Part shown: in pieces, positions 38,650 through 49,281 of the stretch
Layout: each line of letters begins with the position of its first letter
How positions within the stretch are numbered: the first letter of the stretch is position 1
Origin: Euclidia mi
Lineage: Eukaryota > Arthropoda > Insecta > Lepidoptera > Erebidae
Length of the DNA stretch: 64,000 nucleotides
Direction: 5' to 3'
Assembly: GCA_944739405.2 (NCBI GenBank)
Contig: OX123193.2
Coordinates: 11,106,331 to 11,170,330, forward strand
The notes under the pieces: generated by a model
Told to the model about the DNA's origin: nothing
The model's input: only the letters and a program-made list of their open reading frames with translations
The model's database searches: none
Position numbers and translations under genes: made by a program

Positions 38650-40163
38650 TTTTGTATATGGATGACATTGCCTGTAGTGTCATATCCGCTCCGCTAGCAA
38701 TTTCGCTTTGTGAAAAGCTTATTCAGCTTTTCAAGCGAGGCCAGTTTGATCTTGTCAAATGGACAAGCAACTCTAAGGAGGTTCTCGCACGCATACCAGA
38801 TTCTCATAAGGCTTCTCCAGACATTGAGTTTGAGAAGTCTGTACCGCATAAGGTTCTCGGTTTACGCTGGGACAAATCCTGCGATAGTTTTCGGTTTGAC
38901 GTCTCACCACCAGATGATAAGTGCACCAAACGCACTATGCTGTCCACAGTGGCTCGACTATGGGACATAATGGGTTTTGTGGCTCCCACAATTTTGTACG
39001 CCAATCTCTTGATCAAAGAGCTTTGGCTATCAAAGTGTGAGTGGGATGAAACACCCCCTGACCATATTGTCACCGCTTGGGGCCAGTTTTGTATTGAGCT
39101 TACCGCGCTCAATCAAGTTACTATTCCGCGTCATCTTGGGTTGGTAGATGGATGCACCATCAACTTAATAGGTTTCGCTGACGCCAGCGAGCGTGCTTAC
39201 GGCGGCGTCGTATATCTGCAAGTCCGCATTGGTTCTAACTACTCGGTACAGTTAGTTTGTGCCAAATCTAAGGTCTCGCCTGTTAAAACCATTTCAGTTG
39301 CGAGACTGGAGTTGTGCGCGGCCCTTCTGCTGTCTCAGTTGCTCCGCAAGGTTCAAGACACAGTTTTGCCCCACTACCCCATTAATAAATTATACGCATT
39401 TTCCGACTCCAAAGTAGTGCTCGCTTGGATTCATTCTTCTCCTCATCGCTGGCAGACTTTTGTCACCAACCGCGTTAGCAAATTGATTGAACTGGTTCCT
39501 GCTACTTGTTTCAATCACGTCGCGGGTATTGAGAACCCCGCAGATTGCTTGTCTCGTGGTGTCACTCCACTTAATCTTCTGCATCATCCATTGTGGCATC
39601 GTGGACCTTCTTGGATCTCCCATGATCCGTCAGAATGGCCCATGCAACCCTTTGACCACAGTGCGGAAGACGAAGATGTACCCGAACGGAAGTCTGTTTC
39701 TTATCCCGTGATTGCTGAGGTTGCGGAGTCTCCCATCTATGCACTCGCACTACGCATGTCATCGTGGTCTAAGTTACTCCGCGCCATCGTTTATGTCTAT
39801 AGGTTTCTTAGGCACCTACCTAATGAGACTTTTGTATCAAGTACTGATATCAAATTCGCAGAATGTAAGTTACTACGAGCTGTACAAGCTGTTCATTTTA
39901 GTAACGACATTCAAAATTTAAAAGACAATGTACCTTGTTCTCCCGCTATCCTTAGACTCAAGCCGTTTCTCGATGAACACGCGTCATACGCGTTGGGGGT
40001 CGTCTGTCAAATTCGGATGAACCTTATAACTACAAACATCCTTGTATTCTGCCGCGACATGATCATGTTGTCGACCTTCTTGTTGATTTTTATCACAAGA
40101 AGCACCTCCATGCCGGTCCGGAGTTGCTTATGTCCTTACTTAGGCATAAGTATTGGATTTTAG
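38650..40163 (+). pseudogene. BEL/Pao reverse transcriptase (3' half) and RNase H of element 2
   Basis: The frame continues directly from the tandem repeat and enters at the catalytic motif LYMDDIACS. The rest of the palm/thumb follows (VLGLRWDKSCDSF, MLSTVARLWDIMGF), then RNase H (LIGFADASERAYGGVVYL, YAFSDSKVVLAWIHS, VAGIENPADCLSRG) and the start of the integrase zinc region. A frameshift near 39990-40010 ends homology (YALGVVCQIRMN and beyond is out of frame). Enzymatic activity is excluded because the N-terminal fingers are missing. Confidence 0.88.
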
Positions 40164-41198
40164 CCGCTCGACGAATAATTCGTCACAGAATACATAAATG
40201 TAACGTCTGTTTCAAATTTCATCCGCTTCCGACTTTCCCTCCCATGGCCGATCTCCCTAGCCAGCGCGTCAACCAGGTTGCTAAAGCGTTTACACACACC
40301 GGTTGTGATTACGCAGGACCACTGCAGTATACGCCAGTGCGTGGTCGAGGTGTTAAAAGCCGTAAAGCCTGGCTATGTATTTTTACAAGCTTAACGACGC
40401 GCGCTACGCATATTGAAGTTGCGACAGATTTAAGCACGGTGTCATTCCTGGCAGCCCTTAAACGATTTCTCTCACGGCGCGGCCCTATACAGTGTTTGTA
40501 CACGGATAACAGCACTTGTTTTGTGGGCGCAAGCTCTTATTTACGCGACCTTTATAAGTTTCTCAGGGAAGAATATCGTACTCGTCTTCAGGAAGAACTT
40601 TCCATAAATCATATTGACTGGAAGTTTATTCCACCAGCATCACCGCATTTTGGTGGATGTTGGGAAAGCATGGTCAGAGTAATTAAAACGCATCTCTTCA
40701 AGGTTATAGGTCAACAGATCCTCTCTTACGAAGAGCTTTTAACTGTCCTTGCACAAGTCGAGGCACTGATCAACTCGCGTCCGCTCAAGGCATTGAGTAG
40801 TGACCCTGCAGAACCATCCGCGTTAAGCCCTGCACATTTTCTGAACACAGTGCCATTATCGTCATTTCCGGCTCCTGAAGCAGACTCTTCAAGCTTGCTC
40901 CAGAGACATACTCTGCTGGATAAACTCGTACAGTCGTTCTGGCGGCGCTGGCGTGCGGAATATCTACACCAGCTTCAGGCTAGATCCAAGTGGAATACTT
41001 AGTCCTGCATCCCCTATACAGGAGGGTACGTTGGTCGTCATAATACATGATAATGCTCCGCCGCTTTCATGGCCGTTAGCCATCGTAGAGAAATTGCATA
41101 CTTCCAAGGACGGTACAACTCGCGTTGTTACCGTGAAAACCGCTAAAGGGAGTTACGTGCGCCCTGTTGTACGTCTCTGTCCGCTTCCAACTCAGTGA
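40124..41198 (+). pseudogene. BEL/Pao integrase of element 2
   Basis: The frame 40124..41002 has the zinc region (HKYWILAARRIIRHRI, CNVCFKF) and the catalytic core: CDYAGPL, LYTDNSTCFVGASSY (DNST where DNGT is usual) and HFGGCWESMVRVI. It then has VEALINSRPLKALSSDP and the start of the C-terminal domain. Near 40960-41000 the reading shifts to the frame 40953..41198 (QEGTLVVIIHDNAPPLSWPL, GSYVRPVVRLCPL), which completes the C-terminus. Apart from that shift it is well preserved. Confidence 0.88.
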
Positions 41199-41412
41199 GA
41201 TCTAGCCTGAAGTTGGACCTACCTCTTAGTTTAAGTATTTAGTTAGTAGTTTTCGCTATTATTGCGTTTGTAGTTTTCGCTAAAGTTAATTTAGATTAAT
41301 TTTATTGTCATATCGCTGTCTTAGCCTATTGATGGGTTATGCGGTAGTACACCCAACATAGCTAAGTTCAATTCTATTTTTTTAAAGGCAACCCTTTAGG
41401 GCCGGGGGGATA

Positions 41413-41945
41413 TGGTAGCGCCATCTACCTTCCTATCTGTAACTAATCGCATCAACGTCAATGGTTGGTCGCTGCTTGGCCAATGCGAGCGATGCCTTTT
41501 GTTTCTATCCCTCTCTATCCCATCCCCAAGAAGGGGCACGCCTTTCTCGGATTGGTCGCCGCGAAACGTCGACGCGAGAGACAGTCCAGAACTTTCGAGA
41601 ACATTCGATTCGCTAAATACGCTTCCACGATACCGGATCGCACCGCGCCGCTCCCGCTATAATTATTACCGCTTATATAAACCGATCGCAAGTGAAAGTG
41701 ATTTGTGTAGTGAAGTGAATCAAGCAGCTTCCTCCCGAAACCACCAGGAGACTGCCCTTCTGAGACGAAGAAGATTGCCGAACAAGGTAAGTCCCCTTCA
41801 TCCTTGAATATCCTATACCCACTCACAATCATCTCTCCCATTCCAATCCTAGGCGACCAAAACCCGCTATCCTTTGAATACAGTCCATTCCATTAATCCT
41901 TCCCAAGTCGCCTAGAACCTACGGTTTCGGTGTATTGCCGAACCA
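41413..41945 (+). repeat. 3' LTR of BEL/Pao element 2
   Basis: It is preceded by the polypurine tract AGGGCCGGGGGGATA. 533 bp, same length as the 5' LTR. Confidence 0.9.
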
Positions 41946-42238
41946 GTAGAAACACCGAAGCTGTAAGATGTACTCGCCGTTATTGTTTATGCCCCGTACA
42001 GTCCAGTCCAGCGTCTTGATGACATCTTAGAGAGCGTTGTTGAAGAGGTATTACATATCCCGACCTCTCCAATGTATGAAGCCATAGTAAATTTTATGCT
42101 GTGGCCGTTTGCCGTAGATTTTAGCGCCCCTGTCTCACTGTTATCATGACCGCTACCGTTGTTGCGGACGGTGGGCGTTCCGGGAACTGGCGGCCTTTGA
42201 TTTGTAAATACGCTAAAATCATTAGGAGATATTTGGCT
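41946..42238. other. intergenic; possible host repeat split by element 2
   Basis: Moderately GC-rich sequence on both sides of BEL/Pao element 2 (35070..35258 and 41946..42200) looks unlike the AT-rich background. It may be an older, unrecognised mobile element into which element 2 inserted. Confidence 0.3.
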
Positions 42239-42452
42239 GGCTGCCTCCGTGGTCCAGTGGATAGCGTATGCGACTGCTGAACGGAGGTCGCGGGTTCGAT
42301 TCTGAAAGTGTTACTGGGTTTTATCGAATTCTCAGTAGCAGCACGGAGTCTGGTGATGTGCCCGGTAACGCGGACGTGCCGTTATCGTTACGTGGGACCT
42401 AAAAATTCATGGCGAAATGTGGTTGTAATATTACACCTCTGCCTACCTATAA
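42239..42452 (+). repeat. tRNA-derived SINE (family A)
   Basis: Head CTGCCTCCGTGGTCCAGTGG; the B-box region GGTCGCGGGTTCGATTC has lost the following CCGGGTCGGGCA; tail AATTCATGGCGAAATGTGG to ACCTCTGCCTACC, then AAATAAAT repeats. Confidence 0.65.
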
Positions 42453-43735
42453 ATAAATGTCTTTAGATAAATAAATAAAGATATTGGGCCTGCTGTACTT
42501 AACACGCTGGCCAGGCAGGTTGATAGAGGTTATCATTCCAAGTTTTCCATCTCTTCGAAAGATGCTATTGACTTCTTATAATTTCCTTTGTCGCCTCTTA
42601 CAAGACTCACGATGTGGGATAGTGATATTTTGTATTCTTTATCCATCACTGCACGGGTGTTTGATGTGCTTCAAATAAAATGAATTTTCTTTGTCACGAT
42701 TATAATCACAAACCTGTAATGCTGATTAATATCCTAAGTAGATAATAATATGCATACATGCATTTCTTTTTGATACTGAGCCTTTGATGTTAAAACTACA
42801 TACTATGCTTGGTCAATATCTTTGATTTTTAACTGCATAAGGCATGCGTGCCAATCGACTAACCATCATGGATGATGAAGACCTTGCGAAGTGGAGAAGA
42901 TACAGCCGGAAAGCGGACCCCGGGCTCCAAGGCGTAGGTTTCGGAACGCAACCTGAACAGCGCTAGCATGATGATGATGCATAAGGCTGAGGTTTGTATG
43001 AGCTGCATCGAATAACAAAGTAAAATACGAGAAGATTTTTTCAGGATTATACCAGCTGTGGTCATTGGATAGGTCATTCCGTGACAACCCTTTTCAAAAC
43101 CTCACAAATACAAGTAATTTCACCATTTTTTACTGGAGTTAAATATAATAACCACCATAAAATGCTTTGATACCCTTAGTTCTTTAACCAAAAATATATA
43201 CTTAACACCAGAAAAATAAAGTCTAAAATTACAATAGCTCTAGCTATTTTAGTCACGACTACACTTCAAATTGTATTCGAACACCAAATGTAGAAAATGA
43301 TCACCAAATAAATAGGTTATGTAAGGTTCTATTGTGACCCTTAATTCAAAAATTGGAGCCCTGCGAAACAGGGCTCCGTCAACTTGGTTTATCAAAGTAG
43401 GTAGTGTAACCAAATCCAATTTATATGTTGGTATTTCATACAACTAACAAAAAAACGTTGGTTATAATTTTACATTCAAATGCTGGTTTAATTTTGGTGA
43501 TCATTTACTATTTTTGTCGGTTATATGTTACTATATCTGGTGGTAAGTTAAATATAAGCCTTATTTATTAATAACTAGCAAGTACATATTATTATATCTA
43601 ACTGTTTCTGCTCGACTCCTACGATTTCCAAGGACCAAGGATGATTGCCAAACTTCAGTTTCTTGTTCCTAATAGTTTTATATATGCGATGTATGTCAGA
43701 CAGTAAATAATGCAAGTATTTTATATATAGAGATT
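42453..43735. other. no gene; SINE-like piece at 42840..42985 and hairpin at 43355..43377
   Basis: A GATGATGATG-ended SINE body (GAAGTGGAGAAGATACAGCC, GAAAGCGGACCCCGGGC) lies at 42840..42985. A perfect 9-bp stem GGAGCCCTG/CAGGGCTCC with a 5-base loop lies at 43355..43377. Nothing else recognised. Confidence 0.45.
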
Positions 43736-45028
43736 GGGATCCTGCCGTTTTGCCGAAAAGATTTTGGCAAAATTTCATTACCCAAACAAATTTTAGCAAC
43801 CATTTTTATACCATTGCAATATTTCGAATGATTTTAGTACGCATATTTTTATTTGGTCAAATTTTTCCTTGGCAAAATATTACCAAGTATAATGTCATCA
43901 TGGCATTTGGTCTTTAATCAAATGATTTATTACAGCAAACAATCGTCAGACAATAAACGTTTGGTGATATTAGTTTATTTAATTTTATGGAAGTAGTTAG
44001 AGTAAGTAGGTTAATTATTAAAAAAAAATGGTTAGGATACGTTAGGTTAGGTTAGAACTGTGAAAGTGGGATCTCCACCTTGTCGTGGTGGGGGGGCTCA
44101 GTAACCGCGGCTTTGAGCCCCGCGGTGAAGCTAAGAGGGATCCCTGGAGTGGACGCTCCGTGTGGGCTTGGCAGTGGGCCTGCGCAGGATGCGTCCAACG
44201 GTGCGGGTGCGGGGGACAGTTCTGTCTGTCCCTCGCAGTCGGGCGCGGTCGCGGGAGGAAAGGCGTGTATGTGTTGCGTTGTCGCGCGCCCTATCTCCCG
44301 CCACCAAATGGGGGCGCACCATTCGATGCGTCGCGGTGGGGCCGCAGAGGAAGAGGAGATGCGGTGTTGCGTTGCCGTCTTCCCTATCCTCTGCGGCCGC
44401 TGGGTGTTTTGGCGGCGGAGCCCAACATCTTAATCCGCCGCAAAGGGGGTTTTGTTCGGGGCATGCCTGACCATCTAGCGGGCCAATACCCGTCGGGGGG
44501 TTGCGTCGTATGCTTGGGCGATACCCGACCCTCCGACATACGGGTACATGAGGCACACGGGTTGGTTTTTAGTCAGTAAGAGTCTGACAGTCCCCTTCGC
44601 CCATCCCCCAGGGTGGAGGGACTCCATGAGGATTATCCAACCCGACACCAAAAAAAAAAGGTTAGAACTGTGACCTCCTACGCAGGTGCCGCGGTAGCGG
44701 CGGGCGAGTGCCAGAAACGACTTGCATTAATAGAAAAGAGAAATTGTTTTTAGTAGGTCACCTGGAACTGAACTAATTAGATTCGGATAATTATTGATTT
44801 TGCGTAAAAACTGTTATTCCAACTGAAATATTTGACTAAATAAAAAATGTTAAAAGTACTAGTTGGTAAACAAGTTATAGTTTAACCGTTCATTTCCCAA
44901 ACATCAGGTTTGCGTTACAATTTTTTGTGAATAGATTTTTTGCTAAGTAATAATTTGGCAAATGAAACTATGCGAAAAATTTTTTGGGAAGTGAAAATTT
45001 GTCAAATTCCTTTCGGTGAAACAAGGGA
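43736..45028. mobile_element. DNA element with long TTTTGGCAAAA-rich inverted ends
   Basis: The left end (CCGTTTTGCCGAAAAGATTT, then TTTCATTACCCAAACAAATT) and the reverse complement of the right end (TTGTTTCACCGAAAGGAATT, then TTTCACTTCCCAAAAAATTT) align over about 55 bases. Inner sub-repeats of the ATTTGGCAAA type recur. No transposase was seen; a LINE-derived insertion (44064..44659) sits in the middle. A related scrap with repeated TGCCAAA lies at 57115..57290. The superfamily is unknown. Confidence 0.5.
44064..44659 (+). mobile_element. LINE-derived non-autonomous retroelement with 14-bp target duplication
   Basis: A GC-rich 596-bp insertion is flanked by perfect GGTTAGAACTGTGA repeats (44050..44063 and 44660..44673) and ends in a poly(A) run. 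The 5' part (GGGATCTCCACCTTGTCGTG) resembles the structured 5' ends of R1/R2-type LINEs. An open frame at 44085..44579 ends in PSGGCVVCLGDTRPSDIRVH, but no endonuclease or reverse transcriptase is encoded. The structure (5' leader, short ORF piece, 3' end, poly(A), duplication) marks a retroposed element moved in trans by a LINE. Confidence 0.75.
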
Positions 45029-45109
45029 GACCATCTTTCTAAAGTTAAGTGATATTTTTGCCCAAACACTGTAAAGGCGTCGACGGCCTAGCAAAGCAGA
45101 AGTAGGCAG

Positions 45110-45445
45110 TTATACAGCAAACGATATTTTGTTTTTGAATCGGAACCAACTTTCTTGGCTATTGAAATCAGAATGGGAATGGGAATGAACCAGACAATGC
45201 CGTTGCTGGTGTAGTTAAAAAAAGGACACCAAGCACAATGTAGGGTGCGTTTTGGAAGATCAATACGCTGAATCCCACACCAGAGTAACGTGGACAGGAA
45301 ACAGATAAGATATATTCAGGATCACCCTCTAATGTACATATTTATCTGTGCACTGTAAACATTTCACGGGACTTCCCCCTAACCAGCATTTTTGTGCAGC
45401 ATTATCGATAAGTAGATGTTATCTACAATAAATCGTTAAGAAAAG
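45110..45445 (+). repeat. unclassified repeat, uninterrupted relative of the BEL-1 insertion site
   Basis: The sequence matches 23985..24051 joined to 31513..31760: TTTTGAATCGGAACCAACTT, then ACACCAAGCACAATG, GGGTGCGTTTT, and TTTCACGGGACTTCCCCCTA ACCAGCA. At the point where BEL/Pao element 1 is inserted elsewhere, this copy has a single ACACC (45226..45230). Confidence 0.65.
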
Positions 45446-45592
45446 ATATAGAAAATACAGTGTATGTCATGCTACGCAAAATGTAGGGTTCCGTATATTC
45501 CTTATAGAGTAGCCTATGTATAAACGGACTCAAGCACTACATTCAATCATGTTTAAATGTATCAGCACCATTATGTGATAGGTACACCTAAG

Positions 45593-45830
45593 CAGTGGCG
45601 TAGGAAGGGGGGGGCGGTGGGGGCGGTCCGCCCCGGCTCGCGCCACCCTTTTTGGGGTGCCACCCATCGAAAAAAAGGGGTGACACTCAAAACTCAACTA
45701 AGAACAATGTAGAAAAACATAGGCACTAGCTCAGCACTACGAGAGTTAGCACGGATTTTTAGGTGTGTCGACTAAAAAAGAAAAAAAAGGTCAACCGCCC
45801 CGGGTGCCACCCAAGCTAGCTACGCCACTG
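45593..45830. mobile_element. hAT-type MITE with 8-bp target duplication
   Basis: The ends are CAGTGGCGTAG and CTACGCCACTG, a classic hAT-type inverted terminus. Both flanks carry CACCTAAG (45585..45592 and 45831..45838). The body is G/C-rich at both ends with homopolymer runs (GGGGGGGG). Confidence 0.85.
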
Positions 45831-46020
45831 CACCTAAGCATTTACTTGTAACAGAACAGCGAGCATTCGGCGTACGTTGTTTTGTCGAACTGAACAACGA
45901 ACAGAGTCGAACATTGCTACAAACATTTTCTCGATCCTTCTAGCAATAACTCTATTCAGCAAAGACCTCAAAGCACGGTCAATTCCAAGTCAATTCGCTA
46001 GAATGGTCGCCAGAGGGTCT

Positions 46021-46206
46021 ACCACGAGTTTTGCAATCGATTGTCACCGTAACGATAGACTAGTCGACGGAAACAATTTCCATACATTTTCTAAAGCGCC
46101 TCTATCGAAGAGTAGCGATCGAAAGAGTGCGCTAGGGGGCGCATTTAGGAAACGTATGAAAATTGCTCCCGTCGACTAGTCTAACGTCACTGTGTAAAAC
46201 TCGTAC
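46021..46206. mobile_element. foldback/MITE element
   Basis: CACGAGTTTTGCAATCG...ATAGACTAGTCGACGGAAAC on the left matches the reverse complement of GGAGCAAT...CGTCGACTAGTCTAACGTC...AAAACTCGTAC on the right. Arms of about 75 bases with mismatches. Confidence 0.55.
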
Positions 46207-46340
46207 TAGAGCCTCAGATTGCTCGCTAAAACACACTCGCTTGTTTTTCTGTTTTGTAACATTCGCAATAATGCTCATTATAGGTAAATGCTAAAATGTA
46301 TCACCATAAGATCCGTATTTTTCCACAAAATTTTGTTATA

Positions 46341-46718
46341 TGAGTGTTGCGATCATGCGATGATTGCAGCAATAAATGTAGTATCCGTGTCTGAAGAAAA
46401 ATATTAATTGAAAGAATTAAAAATAGCGTCATCGAGCAACGAGTTTATGGAATCATCATTTCGCTGACAAATGACGTGGTAATTTTCCCGAATCGACTTG
46501 AACGACTTTCTACAAATCTTTTCTGGCTGATATAAAAGCATGCAGGTATGCGGCGTAGGTCGATTCAGTTCAAGAAACGAAGCGATGCACCGGGACTTGG
46601 AAGAAGTGCGACTCGGAAGTAATCTATAAATGCAAAATTAAGGTTTTATTAGTTCAATAAAGTACAGTTCAGTGACAAAGTGCATATTTAATTTTCGTCG
46701 GAACCCCAGCTGGTAACA
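46341..46718 (+). repeat. possible solo LTR
   Basis: The stretch starts TGAGTGTTGCGATCATGC and ends AGCTGGTAACA. It contains a TATA core (GGCTGATATAAAAGC, about 46528) and AATAAA at about 46659, with transcription-start-like spacing between them. No second LTR or clear duplication was found, so this is a weak call. Confidence 0.3.
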
Positions 46719-46812
46719 GTACTATAATAATATTTTTACGAGCTGGGGTTGGGCGATAAATTACACTCACTATGCCACTAAAACAGCACTTTATTTACAA
46801 CAAAAAAACTAC

Positions 46813-47618
46813 ATTATAAAGGATTTTAAACTTTCGCGATTTGAATACATCATACAATTTTATTTAATCGGGTCTTATTCGCGATATTTAATTAATTTAA
46901 GGTACAAATACCTATGTTTTACCGACGTTTCGTCCGTCTTACAACAGCCTTGGTCGCGGACAGCATATTCTAATCTATGGTCGCGGCAGGACTGATGTCA
47001 TCTCAGCGTCGTCCATGTGAAGCGCGGGTTTCGGCAGCTACCCTCACTTGTTTTTTATTTTTATCCGAACTGTCGGTACGTTGACACACAACACTTATGA
47101 CGTCTACACACTGATGAGCTGTGTTACTGCGGCGGGGTTTACATTTGTTGATTACTGGATTCCAAGTTGTAGACAGTCTGTATCCATCTTTCCGGTTGAA
47201 ATTTGTATGCTTTTTGATTTCAACCGCTTCACGTACTATCCTGGAGTAATAGTGACGATCGGTAGATAAGACCTTTGGTTGATGTAATCCTATCCAGTGG
47301 TTTGGTCCAGACTCCAACAAATGCTCAGCTATGGCAGACTTGTTAATTTGCCGGTTTCTTACTGCTGCGATATTTTCCTTGACCCTTTCAGCGATGGTTC
47401 GTTTGGTCTGGCCGATATAGGAACTACCACAACTGCAGTCGACCTTGTAGACGCCAGGTGCTTGTAGAGGACTGACATCCTTCGTGGTGCGCAGATTTTG
47501 TGCTACCTTAGAGAGCGGACTATAAACAGTCTTTATGGAGTATTTTTGTAGTACTGTTCCAACTTCATCACTCCCTTTATGTAAGGCATGTAAGCCGCGG
47601 TATATACCGCGGCTTTAT
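46813..47618 (-). pseudogene. Penelope-like element 3' fragment with GIY-YIG endonuclease
   Basis: The minus strand reads, from about 47570 downward, VLQKYSIKTVYSPLSKVAQN, APGVYKVDCSCGSSYIGQTK (the GIY-YIG nuclease signature with its Cys pair), TIAERVKENIAAVRNRQINK, SAIAEHLLESGPNHWI and FNRKDGYRLSTTWNPVI. The reverse transcriptase is truncated away. It is flanked by AAAAACTAC at 46804..46812 and 47619..47627, a 9-bp target duplication inside the Gypsy LTR. A 20-bp perfect palindrome (GCCGCGGTATATACCGCGGC) sits at its upstream end, 47594..47613. Confidence 0.8.
46921..46947 (-). ncRNA. degenerate hammerhead-ribozyme-like motif of the Penelope element
   Basis: The minus strand reads CTGTTGTAAGACGGACGAAA followed by CGTCGGT. 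Penelope-like elements often carry a minimal hammerhead with a CTGATGA core, a short stem and CGAAACGTC. Here the second half is intact, but the first core is CTGTTGT, so it is probably an inactive relic. Confidence 0.4.
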
Positions 47619-47822
47619 AAAAACTACAAAACACACGACGAAATTCAAGCCGTTTCCCTTCGCTTTGTTTATCGCTCTGTTTATTCAACTGAACTGTCGC
47701 AATCCGCTCATCCAAACGCTTTTGTATTCTCGTTTGTTTCAGTCATTACTAGAACGTTCTCGATCTATCCAAACCACAAACGAACATTCCAGTTCAATAG
47801 CAAAGCCATCTAATAGGGAAAA

Positions 47823-48094
47823 GGCAACTTCCTCTTCTTGCTACTAGATGGCGCTATTCTACAGAGTAATCCCTTCTAATTCTCTCTCTTGCCAATTCTT
47901 TCCATTCGTCGCTCAGATCTGTCTTCAGCATCCTCACTAACGCTGCCTTCTTCGCTTCTTGTCTTGCACAGTATTTGCGTTGGCTGGGACTAGGCCTACG
48001 CAACAGAGCATCTGTACTACCTTGCTCTCACCGCCAGACAGGTACGTAAGGTGAGCTCTTTGGTGGAGAAAGGGTTCCACCAAATTTCAGCAGC
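47823..48094. other. Gypsy remnant, non-coding remainder
   Basis: Sequence between the split 3' LTR and the gag relic. No protein homology is readable, and pol has been deleted. Confidence 0.35.
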
Positions 48095-49281
48095 TCAAGC
48101 GAACATGGCCTCTTTCACCGCATTTGTGGCACCGGGGTGAAGAAACAGCTTCCTGATACGGTAAGCTCGATCCTCACGACACGCTGCTTCCACCTCTACA
48201 GCGTGGGCTAAGGCGTCCTTGAGGGCCTTGAAGTGCCCAAGTCCTACCGCTGCTCTAACCTCCAGGTCGCGGATCCCACCTGAAAATGCCTGTACGTGGT
48301 TCCCATCTATCAGCGGAAATGACGACTGGTATACCTTCTTGGCAGGCAGCTTTTCCACCTCCAGAGCCCACTGCTGCGGAGTTTCTCCGGTGCGTTGCGA
48401 TGTGTCTTTGAACTAGGCACGATACACGTGTTCCAGGTGCGCGTCACCGTATCTCGCTTCCAGTACCTCCCTCAGCTTTTCATAGAAGACGTCTTACCCA
48501 AACGCCTCCAACACCGTCAAGGCCCGATCAGGAAGGCCCAAGGTTAGGGCGGTGAAGGTCTAGCTGTTCTTTGTTCCACCCATTTGATCTCATAACAACC
48601 TAAAACTGGACCTATGCAGACCACAATGGCGAGCCATCAAATGATGGAACCTTAATCCAATGTTGCGAGGGTGCTACAGCAGCAGATGTAACATCGTTGA
48701 ACCCGAGCCTACACAATTTCTTCTCCACTTCAGCGACACAGGTCTCGTGATGGTCGTGTACACGCTTCTCTATAGAAGCGACGCGAGTCTCAAGCTGGTC
48801 GTGTACGAGCATCTTTACGTCACTAATACGGGTCTCGTGCTGCTGAAGTTACTCCTTGGCCGCCTTCAGGTCCTTCCCAACAGTGGCGCTGGGGTCCGTC
48901 ACGAGCACCAGCTGTTCCTCCAGACGGCGAGCGTGCTCTTCCTTGTCCCGCTGAAGCTGTTCCTCTAAGCAGCGCGCAAGTTCCTCTTGACGGCGGGATT
49001 GCTCCTCCTTGTCCCGCTTGAGCTGTTCCTCCAGACGGCGCGCGTGCTCCTCATGACGACGAGCCTGCTCCTCTTGACGGCAGGCCTGCTTCTGATGTTT
49101 GGGTCCGACACGGAGTGTGCGCAACACACTTACAGGCTCCACTGCAGCTGTGGAGTCACCTGGTCCACCAAACAATGGAGAAGGAACGTCTCCGAAGCGT
49201 CTCTGGTCCAGGTCTTGCTGGCGCTGGTTCCTGGTACGCACTCCCTCAGTTTCTTCCTTCGGCATAACTGGCATAATTTAG
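48095..49281 (-). pseudogene. Gypsy-type gag, degenerate
   Basis: The minus strand begins after the primer-binding region with a charged coiled-coil stretch of repeats such as RRHEEHARRLEEQLKRDKEE (49100-48900). A TAA at 48849..48851 follows, then RISDVKMLVHDQLETRVASI and HWIKVPSFDGSPLWSA, the usual entry of insect Gypsy gag cores. After a frameshift come EVEKLPAKKVYQSSFPLI and VRAAVGLGHFKALKDALAHA. Stops and frameshifts exclude function. Confidence 0.65.

Larger units (their letters stand above)
35259..41945 (+). mobile_element. BEL/Pao LTR retrotransposon, element 2
   Basis: A plus-strand element has 533-bp LTRs at 35259..35791 and 41413..41945 (TGGTAGCG to GAACCA). The flanks GTAGG and GTAGA are near-matching 5-bp target duplications. 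I count about seven LTR differences. Gag plus protease (36124..38154), the second half of reverse transcriptase and RNase H (38650..about 40010) and integrase (40124..41198) are present. The first half of reverse transcriptase is missing, and a pentanucleotide tandem repeat occupies its place. It is therefore defective. Confidence 0.92.
45545..46310. mobile_element. MITE family (GGTGCTGATACATT ends) carrying nested MITEs
   Basis: The right end, reverse-complemented, reads GGTGATACATTTTAGCATTT, then TAATGAGCATTATTGCGAAT and AAAACAGAAAAACAAGCGAG, closely like 34752..34830 and 58605..58690. Two further elements are nested inside (45593..45830 and 46021..46206). Left boundary uncertain. Confidence 0.5.

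Noticed and set aside
38161..38665. Three long overlapping frames encoding MLCYA/MLRYA repeats
   Set aside because: They are a by-product of a stop-free pentanucleotide repeat; not a real protein.
44085..44579. Candidate host gene of 164 codons
   Set aside because: It lies wholly inside an insertion with a 14-bp duplication and poly(A) end; part of a LINE-derived element.
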